Assembly (NCBI GenBank): GCA_014378155.1
Contig: JACMOF010000101.1
Location: forward strand, 1 to 14,009
Reading direction: 5' to 3'
Source of the DNA: Caulobacter sp.
GTDB taxonomy: Bacteria > Pseudomonadota > Alphaproteobacteria > Caulobacterales > Caulobacteraceae
Length of the DNA: 14,009 nucleotides
The translations under genes were made by a program, and so were the position numbers. The notes below the pieces were generated by a model. That model worked only from the letters and a program-made list of their open reading frames with translations. It ran no database searches and was not told the DNA's origin. Shown here in pieces: positions 1 through 6,323 of this stretch; position 1 is the first letter of the stretch, and every line of letters begins with the position of its first letter.

Positions 1-1731
1 AAAGAAGACGCCGCAAAGATCGACGTCGATTACCGCTTCGCGGAGAACAGCTGGCTAGAATCGGCCCGGGTTGGCGTTCGCTGGGCCGAGCGCGATCAAA
101 CAACCCGCTTCTCGACCTATAACTGGGGTGTGCTGAGTGAAATCTGGGGCGGCGGCGGCCCGGTCTGGTTCGATGATCAGATCAACGGCTCGCCGACAAC
201 GCCCGGCGGTTCGACCAGCGCGGCCCAGACCACGCTCTATCCTTTCACCGACTTCATGCGCGGTCAGGTGCCGGTTCCGACTGGTCTCCAGGCCCGGCCG
301 TTCTACAACGGCAACTCGGCCAAGGACTATGCCGCCATGACGGCCTTCGCCCTGAGCGTCGGCGACGAGTGGCGGGCCCGTAACGGCGGCAATGGCTGCC
401 CGCAGAACTGGGTTCCGCTCGCTCAACGCTGCGGCGTGGTCGCCGGTACGCCGTTCTTGCCGGGTGAAATCAACCCGATCAATGAAAAGACCCAATCCGC
501 TTACGGCATGCTGCGCTTCAGGCATGAGTTCGACGGCGACATCGGTGTCAGCGGCAATATCGGCCTACGCTATACCAAGACGAAGCGCGAGGCTTCCGGC
601 TTCCTGTCCTTCCCGGCCTCAAACCCGCCGAGCGAGCAGTCCTGCCTGGACTCTCTCGCCCGATACAACGCTCAGCCTAATCCGAAGCCTGCGTTCACAC
701 CGACAGACTTCTGTTCACTGCCCGCGACCACCCGGGCCGCGACACGTCTTTTCTCGAACGGCGCCACCACCCCGACCGTCGCGCGTGCCACCTTCGAACA
801 TTGGCTGCCCAGCGTAAACGTGAAGGTTGCTCTGCCCAACAAGGTGCAACTACGCTTTGCCGCCTCGAAGACCATCACGCCGCCGGACATCGGTCTGACC
901 CGCAACTACTACAATGTGGGTCTGGACCTCTCTGACACGGGGATCGCCGGTCCTCCGCTGACCGCCACCAGCGTCAGCGGCAACCTGACGGTCGGCAATC
1001 CCTATCTGAAGCCGACGAAGTCGTTCAATTTGGACGGTGCGGTGGAATGGTACTTCGCGCCGGTCGGCTCGCTAACCTTCGCGGCCTTCTACAAGGAACT
1101 GAAGGACGTCGCGACGAACTCGACTGCGCGTATTCCGTTCACCAACAACGGCGCGACCTTCGACGTGGCCATCACCACGCCGGGCAACTCGGACCAGACG
1201 GCCAAGGTCAAGGGCTTCGAGATCGGCTATCAGCAGTTCTACGACTTCCTGCCCAAGCCGTTCGACGGGTTCGGCATCAACGCCAACTACACCTACATCA
1301 ACAGCAAGGGCGTGCCGCAAAGCACGCTGTCGGCGACCGACCCCGACGTGGCCGCTGGCCGGGTCTCGACCGTCGACACCAGCCTGCTGCCACTGCAAAG
1401 TCTGTCCAAGCACAACGTCAACTTCGCGGGCATCTACGAGAAGGGTCCGATCTCGGCTCGCCTGGCCTACAACTGGCGTTCGGACTTCCTGCTGACCGTC
1501 CGCGACGTGATCGTGCCCTACGCGCCGATCATGAACGAGGCCACCGGCCAGTTGGACGGGTCGCTGTTCTACACCGTCAATCCCAAGGTGAAGATCGGCG
1601 TGCAGGGCGTGAACCTGACCAACGAGGTCACCAAGACCACGCAGGTCCTGAACAACCAACTGCTCAAGGCTGGACGGTCGTGGTTCATGAACGACCGGCG
1701 CTACACCTTCGTGGTGCGCGCCAGCTTCTAA
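1..1731 (+). CDS. TonB-dependent receptor, C-terminal part (5' end outside window)
   Basis: The frame is open from the first base to the TAA stop at 1729, giving 576 residues of what is normally a protein of about 900-1000 residues. The plug domain and TonB box would lie upstream of the window. What is visible is outer-membrane beta-barrel: alternating hydrophobic and aromatic strands, a segment like LPSVNVKVALPNKVQLRFAA, then LKPTKSFNLDGAVEWYF and FAAFYKELKD, and a terminal aromatic strand ending in RASF, the usual barrel-assembly signal. These segments match the TonB-Xanth-Caul receptor type. Two close cysteine pairs (around residues 133-145 and 216-232 of the visible part) lie in probable extracellular loops and could form disulfides. 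Such receptors import large ligands, often oligosaccharides, using TonB-ExbBD energy. The GH10 xylanase directly downstream suggests xylo-oligosaccharides, but the ligand is an inference. Confidence 0.93.
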   Translation, partial: KEDAAKIDVDYRFAENSWLESARVGVRWAERDQTTRFSTYNWGVLSEIWGGGGPVWFDDQINGSPTTPGGSTSAAQTTLYPFTDFMRGQVPVPTGLQARPFYNGNSAKDYAAMTAFALSVGDEWRARNGGNGCPQNWVPLAQRCGVVAGTPFLPGEINPINEKTQSAYGMLRFRHEFDGDIGVSGNIGLRYTKTKREASGFLSFPASNPPSEQSCLDSLARYNAQPNPKPAFTPTDFCSLPATTRAATRLFSNGATTPTVARATFEHWLPSVNVKVALPNKVQLRFAASKTITPPDIGLTRNYYNVGLDLSDTGIAGPPLTATSVSGNLTVGNPYLKPTKSFNLDGAVEWYFAPVGSLTFAAFYKELKDVATNSTARIPFTNNGATFDVAITTPGNSDQTAKVKGFEIGYQQFYDFLPKPFDGFGINANYTYINSKGVPQSTLSATDPDVAAGRVSTVDTSLLPLQSLSKHNVNFAGIYEKGPISARLAYNWRSDFLLTVRDVIVPYAPIMNEATGQLDGSLFYTVNPKVKIGVQGVNLTNEVTKTTQVLNNQLLKAGRSWFMNDRRYTFVVRASF

Positions 1732-1740
1732 GGTCGATGG

Positions 1741-1772
1741 CGTCCGGCCGGGGCCTGCCCCTCGGTCGGACG
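1741..1772 (+). terminator. Strong GC-rich hairpin after the receptor gene
   Basis: Arms at 1741-1753 and 1760-1772 pair over 13 positions in RNA (two G-U wobbles) around a 6-nt loop. It starts 9 bases after the receptor stop codon. No U-run follows, so it may be a Rho-assisted terminator or a 3'-end stabiliser instead of a classical intrinsic terminator. Confidence 0.5.
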
Positions 1773-1826
1773 TCCGCGGCCTCGGCTCCGGCCCGGTGGG
1801 GCGGAGACATTCGGTTCCTAGGACTT

Positions 1827-1855
1827 CGCCGCGCCCTGTCCCACGGGGCGCGGCG
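1827..1855 (+). terminator. Second GC-rich hairpin, just upstream of the xylanase ribosome binding site
   Basis: A perfect 10-bp stem, CGCCGCGCCC (1827-1836) against GGGCGCGGCG (1846-1855), with a 9-nt loop, followed by CTTTCGTT. It could terminate the receptor transcript. However, it ends only 8 bases before the GAAGG ribosome binding site of the xylanase gene, so it may instead be an intercistronic processing or stabilising element. Confidence 0.5.
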
Positions 1856-1875
1856 CTTTCGTTGAAGGCTGCGTG

Positions 1876-3033
1876 ATGACCTCTTCTTCCATCCTTTCCC
1901 GACGCCAGGCTCTGGCTCTCGGCCTCGCAGGCGCGGCAGTCCTGGGCGGCGGTTCGGCTCAGGCGGCGCAAACGCCGTCGCTGGCCAAGCTGGCCAAGGC
2001 CAAGGGGGTGCAGTTCGGCAGCGCCGTCGGCGCCGGTCCGACCGGCTCGCTGACCGGCTCGTTCGAGGACGCTCGCTATCGCCAGGTCCTGATCGACGAG
2101 TGCGGCGTGCTCGTGCCGGAAAACGAACTGAAGTGGTACGTGCTGCGGCCCGACGCCGAGACCTTCGCCTTCGAACGCGCCGACCGCATCGCCGCCTTCG
2201 CCCAGCAGAACGACATCGCCCTGCGCGGCCACACCCTGCTGTGGCATCACCCCCAGTGGTTCCCTGCCTGGCTGAAAGCCCACGACTTCGGCAAGGGTCC
2301 GGCGGCCGCCGCCAACGCCGAGGCCATGCTGGTCGACCACATCACCAAGGTCGTGGCGCACTATCCGCAGATTCGGTCCTGGGACGTGGTCAATGAGACG
2401 GTCGATCCCAAGGACGGTTCGGTCCGCCACACAGTGTTCTCCGACGCCATGGGCCAGGCGCAGACGCTGGACGTCGCCTTCCATGCCGCCCGCGCGGCGG
2501 CGCCCAAGGCTCAGTTGGTCTATAACGACTATATGGGCTGGGAAGCCGGCAACGAGGCCCACCGCGCCGGCGTGCTGAAGCTTCTGGAAGGCTTCCGCAA
2601 GCGCGGCGCGCCGGTCGACGCCCTCGGGGTCCAGAGCCACCTCGGCACCGAAGATCCGGCCGCGCCTGGTAGCCTGGGGCGGCCCCAGGAAAAGGCTTGG
2701 CGCGCCTTCATCGATGAGGTGACCGGCATGGGCTACGACCTGCTGATCACCGAGTTCGACGTCAACGACCACGATCTGCCCCCCGGCGTCGCTGCGCGCG
2801 ACGCCTCCGAAGCCGCCGTCGCCAAGGGCTATCTGGACCTGATGCTGGACTATCGTCAGACCAAGGCGGTGCTGGCCTGGGGCATGGTCGACAAGTATTC
2901 CTGGCTGCAGACCTTCACCCCCCGCAAGGACGGCCTGGCCAAGCGGGCGACGCTCTATGACGACGCCTACCGACCCAAGCCGTTGCGCCAGGCCGTGGCG
3001 GCCGCCTTCCCGGCCGCGCCGGAGCGGACCTGA
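1876..3033 (+). CDS. GH10 endo-1,4-beta-xylanase, Tat-exported
   Basis: A 385-residue glycoside hydrolase family 10 enzyme, which cleaves internal beta-1,4 bonds of xylan with retention of configuration. The N-terminus has a twin-arginine signal (SRRQALALG, then a hydrophobic stretch and a likely cut after AQA near residue 30), so it is probably exported folded to the periplasm or outer surface. Family motifs are clear: GHTLLWH near residue 115, WDVVNE with acid/base Glu174, TEFDVND with nucleophile Glu293, and WGMVDKYSWL near the C-terminus. The size fits a single catalytic domain with no carbohydrate-binding module. I chose ATG at 1876 because GAAGG (1864-1868) sits 7 nt upstream. An in-frame GTG at 1873 is possible but too close. 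It follows the receptor gene by about 140 bases, which suggests the receptor imports its products. Confidence 0.95.
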   Translation: MTSSSILSRRQALALGLAGAAVLGGGSAQAAQTPSLAKLAKAKGVQFGSAVGAGPTGSLTGSFEDARYRQVLIDECGVLVPENELKWYVLRPDAETFAFERADRIAAFAQQNDIALRGHTLLWHHPQWFPAWLKAHDFGKGPAAAANAEAMLVDHITKVVAHYPQIRSWDVVNETVDPKDGSVRHTVFSDAMGQAQTLDVAFHAARAAAPKAQLVYNDYMGWEAGNEAHRAGVLKLLEGFRKRGAPVDALGVQSHLGTEDPAAPGSLGRPQEKAWRAFIDEVTGMGYDLLITEFDVNDHDLPPGVAARDASEAAVAKGYLDLMLDYRQTKAVLAWGMVDKYSWLQTFTPRKDGLAKRATLYDDAYRPKPLRQAVAAAFPAAPERT

Positions 3034-3065
3034 GCCTCGCGTTCCGACCGATCATCGCGGCGCGT

Positions 3066-3076
3066 TATCTAGAGCC
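3066..3076. repeat. Possible solo end of the CTAG-type repeat
   Basis: The short gap between the xylanase and the JmjC gene contains TATCTAGAGCC, matching the CTAGAGC terminus of the two full repeats in this window. It is too short to tell from chance, although CTAG is generally scarce in this sequence. Confidence 0.15.
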
Positions 3077-3111
3077 TGCCGTTGACACCCATTCCCGGTA
3101 AGCTTCCCGCC

Positions 3112-4122
3112 ATGACCCTGTCGTTCCAGCCCCTTGACGAGCGCCACGATGTCACGCGCCAGATCCTGCGCGAGGAGATCGTACCGGCCTACCGTCCGGT
3201 GGTGCTGCGCGGCTTCGCAGCCGACTGGCCGGCGGTGGCGGCGGGACGGGCAGGGGCGAGGGCCGCCGCCGACTACCTGAAAGGCCTAGACCAGGGCGCG
3301 CCCGTCGAGGCCTTCGTTGGCGCGCCGGACATCAAGGGGCGGTTCTTCTACCAGGACGCCGAGCGGTCGGTGAATTTCGAGCGCCGGCCCGGCGCGATCT
3401 CGGCGATCCTCGACGACCTCCTCGCCCTGGGCGATCAGGTCGATCCGCCGTCGGTCTATGTGGGCTCAGCGCCGACGCCCAAGGTGTTGCCGGGGTTTGC
3501 CGAGGCCAACCGCAACCTCTTGCTCGACATCCCCGTCGACCCCCGTATCTGGTTCGGCAACGCGGTCACCGCCCAGACCCATTACGACATGGCCGACAAT
3601 ATCGCCGTCGTGGTGGCGGGCCGGCGACGCTTCACGCTGTTTCCACCCGAGCAGACGGCCAATCTCTATGTCGGGCCGCTTGACTTCACCCTGGCGGGTC
3701 AGCCGATCAGCATGGTGTCGTTGGATGAGCCCGATCACGCGCGCTATCCCAGGTTCGCCCAAGCCGTCGAGCATGGCCTGAGCGCTGAATTGGGCCCGGG
3801 CGACGCGATCTACATCCCGACCCTGTGGTGGCACCACGTGCGCTCGCTGGACTCGCTGAACGTGCTGGTGAACTATTGGTGGCGCGACCTGCCGCCCGAG
3901 GCCGGGTCGCCGTTCAAGGTGTTGGTCCACGGCCTGCTGGCGGTTCGTCACTTGCCGGCCCCGCAACGCGCCGCCTGGCGGGCGATCTTCGACCACTACC
4001 TGTTCGAGGTGAACGGCGATCCCGCCGCCCATCTGCCGGAGGACCGCAAGGGCGTGCTGGGTCCGCTGTCGCCCCGTCTGGCGCTGAACATCCGGGCGTT
4101 CCTGAAGCGCGCCTTCGGCTAG
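3112..4122 (+). CDS. Cupin-like JmjC-domain protein, probable Fe(II)/2-oxoglutarate dioxygenase
   Basis: A 336-residue protein of the cupin_8/JmjC group, related to the FIH-type hydroxylases. The iron-binding facial triad is visible as H157-x-D159 (in THYDMADNIAVVVAG) and a distal His at 241 or 242 (in YIPTLWWHHVRSL, followed by NVLVNYWWRD). The double-Trp, double-His pattern is typical of FIH-like enzymes. RRRFTLFPP just after the HxD is the usual beta-strand and turn. No signal peptide is seen, so it should act in the cytoplasm. Caulobacter-type genomes often place such genes beside TonB-dependent receptors, and the substrate is generally unknown. ATG 3112 was chosen over a TTG at 3082 because the FQPLDERHDV region looks like the normal family N-terminus. 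GGTAAG at 3097 is only a weak ribosome binding site. It starts 78 bases after the xylanase stop and could be co-transcribed with it. Confidence 0.85.
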   Translation: MTLSFQPLDERHDVTRQILREEIVPAYRPVVLRGFAADWPAVAAGRAGARAAADYLKGLDQGAPVEAFVGAPDIKGRFFYQDAERSVNFERRPGAISAILDDLLALGDQVDPPSVYVGSAPTPKVLPGFAEANRNLLLDIPVDPRIWFGNAVTAQTHYDMADNIAVVVAGRRRFTLFPPEQTANLYVGPLDFTLAGQPISMVSLDEPDHARYPRFAQAVEHGLSAELGPGDAIYIPTLWWHHVRSLDSLNVLVNYWWRDLPPEAGSPFKVLVHGLLAVRHLPAPQRAAWRAIFDHYLFEVNGDPAAHLPEDRKGVLGPLSPRLALNIRAFLKRAFG

Positions 4123-4131
4123 CCCGCTCCC

Positions 4132-4160
4132 GAAGGTCCTCGCCCACAGGGGGAAGACTT
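4132..4160. repeat. Degenerate copy of the CCTCCCCC palindrome
   Basis: CCTCGCCCACAGGGGGAAG followed by ACTT resembles the right-hand palindrome copy at 12576-12600 (CCTCCCCCACAGGGGGAGG, then ATTTTT) with a few substitutions. It sits just after the JmjC gene, where it could fold into an imperfect hairpin. Confidence 0.35.
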
Positions 4161-4163
4161 GAG

Positions 4164-4271
4164 CTAGAGCATTTTTCGAGCGAAGTGGTTCCGGTTCGCG
4201 TGAAGAAAAATGCGTTAAAACAAAAGATTAGAGCTCACGGCCTGACGCAGTCAGGTTGGGAAATGCTCTAG
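4164..4271 (+). repeat. CTAG-ended palindromic intergenic repeat, copy 1
   Basis: A 108-bp element running from CTAGAGCAT to ATGCTCTAG. The left part pairs GCATTTTTC with GAAAAATGC and, inside it, GCGAA with TTCGC around a GTGG..CCGGTT loop. Then comes AAAACAAAAG, an internal TAGAGC, and a right part with the perfect CCTGAC/GTCAGG hairpin. The layout matches copy 2 in reverse orientation. Similar palindromes are widespread in alphaproteobacterial intergenic regions. Its last CTA (4268-4270) provides the TAG stop of the deacetylase gene on the other strand. It lies between convergent genes, so it may end both transcripts. Confidence 0.8.
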
Positions 4272-5197
4272 CCGCATACCGTCGAGAGCGCCTGGACATC
4301 CCAGGTCTTGATCGGCACGCGGAGACCTCGCGCGACCATGGCGTTCTCCAAGGTGACCGACGCCGTTTTCGGAGCGGAACTGAAGTCGGCGGCGTAGAAC
4401 GGATGGCGCTCTGCCGTGTCCAAGGTGACGAGGCGGGCTCCCTGGCTCTGATAGAAGGCCAGCAGACGCGGCAGCAGACGGGCGTCGAGCGCCCCCTCAT
4501 GCATCAGCAGCACATAGGGAATGTCTTTGCCGTACAGGCTGTGGGCCATGGCGCGGGAATAGTTGAAGCTGTCCTTGGCGGCCTGGAGATAGCTGGCCTC
4601 CAGCGCGGTGATCGCCGCCGTATCGCCCTTGGCGACACAACGGGCATAGGGCTCGTTCCAGGCCCAGTCGTCGAAGCTCATGGTCACGCTGGCGATGCGG
4701 TAATGGTGCTGGGCCAGGAACTGGCGGGCGGCGTCGCGCTTCTCGGGCGTGTCGCCCTCGTCGAGAAACGGAAAGCGCAACCAGCGCCAGTCGGCGCCGG
4801 CCATCTGCTTCTCCAGCACGGGCTCGTTGCGGATCAGGTCGGCCTGCCAGTCGGCCAGGCTGTTCTTGCTCAGCGCCATGTGCGACCAGGTGTGATTGCC
4901 CAGCGGGTGGCCCGCTGCGCGCCAGAGGCCTAGCACGGCGGCGGACTCCGGCTCACGCTCCTCCTGCACCGCATTGACGAAACCATAGACCGACGGGGCG
5001 CCGGCCTCATGCAGGGCGGCCAGGATTTGCTCGGCGATCCCGACCCGCGTCTGGCCGGGGGGCAGGGCGCTGTGAGCAGGCAGGTCGTCGAAGGTGAGGG
5101 CGATCTCGATGGCTTCTGGCTTGGCCAGGACGGGGCTGGCGACGGCGGTCAAGGCGACCAGGCCGCATAGCCACACGACGCTCGTGAATGACATCAT
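4268..5197 (-). CDS. Secreted polysaccharide deacetylase (NodB/CE4 family)
   Basis: A 309-residue protein with a Sec signal peptide (hydrophobic residues 6-22, likely cut after VLA at 25) and a NodB-homology domain. These metal-dependent enzymes remove acetyl groups from chitin, peptidoglycan or xylan. Family motifs: TFDD (residues 35-38, catalytic base and metal Asp), HPLGNHTWSH (metal His102 and His106), RFPF (141-144), and a C-terminal LLMHEGALD with the late His. It should act in the periplasm or outside. The nearby GH10 xylanase makes acetyl-xylan esterase activity plausible, but peptidoglycan or chitin deacetylation cannot be excluded. There are two adjacent ATG codons (5197 and 5194), preceded by a weak GGGGTGGA. 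The stop codon is supplied by the CTAG end of repeat copy 1. It converges on the JmjC gene. Confidence 0.9.
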   Translation of the reverse strand: MMSFTSVVWLCGLVALTAVASPVLAKPEAIEIALTFDDLPAHSALPPGQTRVGIAEQILAALHEAGAPSVYGFVNAVQEEREPESAAVLGLWRAAGHPLGNHTWSHMALSKNSLADWQADLIRNEPVLEKQMAGADWRWLRFPFLDEGDTPEKRDAARQFLAQHHYRIASVTMSFDDWAWNEPYARCVAKGDTAAITALEASYLQAAKDSFNYSRAMAHSLYGKDIPYVLLMHEGALDARLLPRLLAFYQSQGARLVTLDTAERHPFYAADFSSAPKTASVTLENAMVARGLRVPIKTWDVQALSTVCG

Positions 5198-5220
5198 GTT
5201 TCCACCCCAGGGTCATTATC

Positions 5221-5235
5221 GTCACTTGGCGTGAC
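5221..5235. promoter_or_regulatory. Short inverted repeat upstream of the deacetylase
   Basis: GTCAC, a 5-base spacer, GTGAC, starting 24 bases upstream of the deacetylase start codon. It is in the right place to be an operator or part of the leader. The arms are short, so this may be chance. Confidence 0.25.
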
Positions 5236-5319
5236 AACTGTCTTGGCGGGCAAGACCGCGTCCCGCAGCATGAGAGTGGCAAGAACTGGCCATCGTGACC
5301 AGCCGTCATGAGATAAAAA

Positions 5320-5331
5320 GGTAGCGGTACC
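5320..5331. promoter_or_regulatory. Candidate LacI-family operator
   Basis: GGTAGCGGTACC pairs at 5 of 6 positions as a palindrome with a central CG step, like operators of LacI-family sugar repressors. It lies about 120 bp upstream of the deacetylase start and 280 bp upstream of the small secreted protein. No LacI-family gene is in the window. Confidence 0.3.
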
Positions 5332-5386
5332 GGTGGTTCACTGATCTGTTTTCCACGGCGCGCCGCGCCAAGGCGACCTTGAAGTC

Positions 5387-5505
5387 TTATCGTTCCGAGC
5401 GCTCGACAAAGGCGTTGACGCCGGCCTCGCCGGGGCCATTGACGCTAGCGCCGGGGTTGGCGACTGACCGCGTGGTGCGCAGACTTGCAGCGGATTGCGA
5501 GAAGA
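5387..5505 (-). pseudogene. Possible gene remnant (C-terminal tail, unidentified)
   Basis: On the minus strand a 40-codon open stretch ends with TAA at 5387-5389. The tail reads ...SVANPGASVNGPG, then EAGVNAFVERSER. The last 24 codons have about 79% G/C at third positions, like real genes here, but there is no start codon or ribosome binding site. GVNAFVER is loosely like the C-terminus of enoyl-CoA hydratase-type proteins, which is only an impression. Confidence 0.2.
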
Positions 5506-5612
5506 GGCGGCGTCGGCGTTATTCCTGACCTCGCCGCCAAGGTTTGGGGTTGAACCCCATGGCCGCGAAGCGGATTGCCGTCCTGAACCTCGTTTAGGAA
5601 GGACCAAGACTG

Positions 5613-5960
5613 ATGCGTACCTCGATCTGCGGCGCTGTAGCGATGATGGCGACGATCGCGGCCTTTTCGGGATCGGCCCTGGCCCAGCAACCCGCGCCGA
5701 CCACGCCAGTTGCCGGGCAAATGGCCACCAAGGCGTTCCTGACCCTCGACACGCCGATCGCGGTGATCGTCGCCGATCCTGCGGGCAAGGCCGTGCTGGA
5801 CAAGGATGTGCCCGGCCTGACCGACCACCCGCTGTACGACAGCTTCAAGACCCTGTCCCTCAAGGAACTGCAGCCCAAGATGGGTGGCGGCATCGGTGAC
5901 GACGCCATGGCCGCGACGGCGCGAGATCTGGCGGCGCTGGACCTGACCAAGAAGCGTTGA
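5613..5960 (+). CDS. Small secreted protein of unknown function
   Basis: A 115-residue protein that I do not recognise as a characterised family. It has a clear Sec signal peptide (RTS, then a hydrophobic stretch, cut after ALA at about residue 24), so the mature form is about 91 residues and periplasmic. The mature part starts with a Pro/Thr-rich linker (QQPAPTTPVAG), then FLTLDTPIAVIVADPAGKAVLDKDVPGL, a helical stretch HPLYDSFKTLSLKELQP, and ends charged (DLTKKR). It has no cysteines in the mature part and no obvious catalytic motif. The start is well supported by AGGAAGGA (5596-5603) 9 nt upstream of ATG. The stop lies 3 bases from the stop of the convergent dehydrogenase-subunit gene. It could be an accessory of the sugar-oxidation genes, but nothing in the sequence shows that. 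Confidence 0.75.
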   Translation: MRTSICGAVAMMATIAAFSGSALAQQPAPTTPVAGQMATKAFLTLDTPIAVIVADPAGKAVLDKDVPGLTDHPLYDSFKTLSLKELQPKMGGGIGDDAMAATARDLAALDLTKKR

Positions 5961-5963
5961 CGC

Positions 5964-6323
5964 CTAACGCGCCTCGAGAGCCAACAGGCCAAACAGCGCG
6001 CCTTCGGTGTCGGACAGCCGCCAGCCGCGATGCACAAATACCGCGCCGCGCCGGAAGTCGTCGGCCACGGCGCGGCGCAGGGCGGACAAGGCCTCGGGCT
6101 CGCGGCCCCGAGGAAACAGCCGCGCGGCCAGGGCCGTGACCGTGGTCGGCGCGCGGCCGGCCAGCCAGGCCTCTCCCACCCGCGCGGCGGCGGTCAGGTC
6201 CAGATCGCCGAACAATCGCGCCTTGGGGTTGCTCGGGACGGCGGCGGCCAGCGATGGCAAGCCGGCGCTGGCCGTGACGACGAACAGGGCGGCCAGCAGG
6301 TCGCGGCGGGCTAGGGCGGTCAT
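5964..6323 (-). CDS. Small Tat-signal subunit of the GMC oxidoreductase
   Basis: A 119-residue protein that begins with a twin-arginine signal (LARRDLLAALFVV) and a likely cut after the AAA near residue 28. The mature part is about 90 residues and ends in RGWRLSDTEGALFGLLALE. A Trp-x-Leu-Ser-x-Thr-Glu motif like this occurs in small partner proteins encoded next to GMC dehydrogenases in proteobacteria. Its ATG overlaps the stop of the GMC gene as ATGA, so the two are translationally coupled. The GMC protein has no signal peptide, so the usual model is that this subunit carries the folded, FAD-loaded complex through the Tat pathway. It is shorter than typical gluconate 2-dehydrogenase subunit 3 proteins, and I do not claim that family. 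The open frame extends upstream into the GMC gene, but that part is not native coding. Confidence 0.75.
   Translation of the reverse strand: MTALARRDLLAALFVVTASAGLPSLAAAVPSNPKARLFGDLDLTAAARVGEAWLAGRAPTTVTALAARLFPRGREPEALSALRRAVADDFRRGAVFVHRGWRLSDTEGALFGLLALEAR

Larger units (their letters stand above)
5198..5612. other. 415-bp intergenic region between divergent genes
   Basis: No convincing intact gene. It must contain the promoters for the deacetylase (leftward) and the small secreted protein (rightward). Visible structure: an inverted repeat GTCAC/GTGAC at 5221-5235, a GATAAT on the minus strand near it that could be part of a -10 box, a LacI-like palindrome at 5320-5331, and a minus-strand coding-like tail at 5387-5505. 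Confidence 0.6.

Noticed and set aside
1072..2772. 566-codon open frame on the minus strand
   Set aside because: It runs antisense to the receptor and the clearly coding GH10 xylanase, crosses their gene boundary and has no family motif. This is a typical shadow frame in GC-rich DNA.
3082..3111. TTG start for the JmjC protein, and its TTGACA as a -35 box
   Set aside because: ATG 3112 gives the natural N-terminus, and no -10 box follows TTGACA at 16-18 bases.
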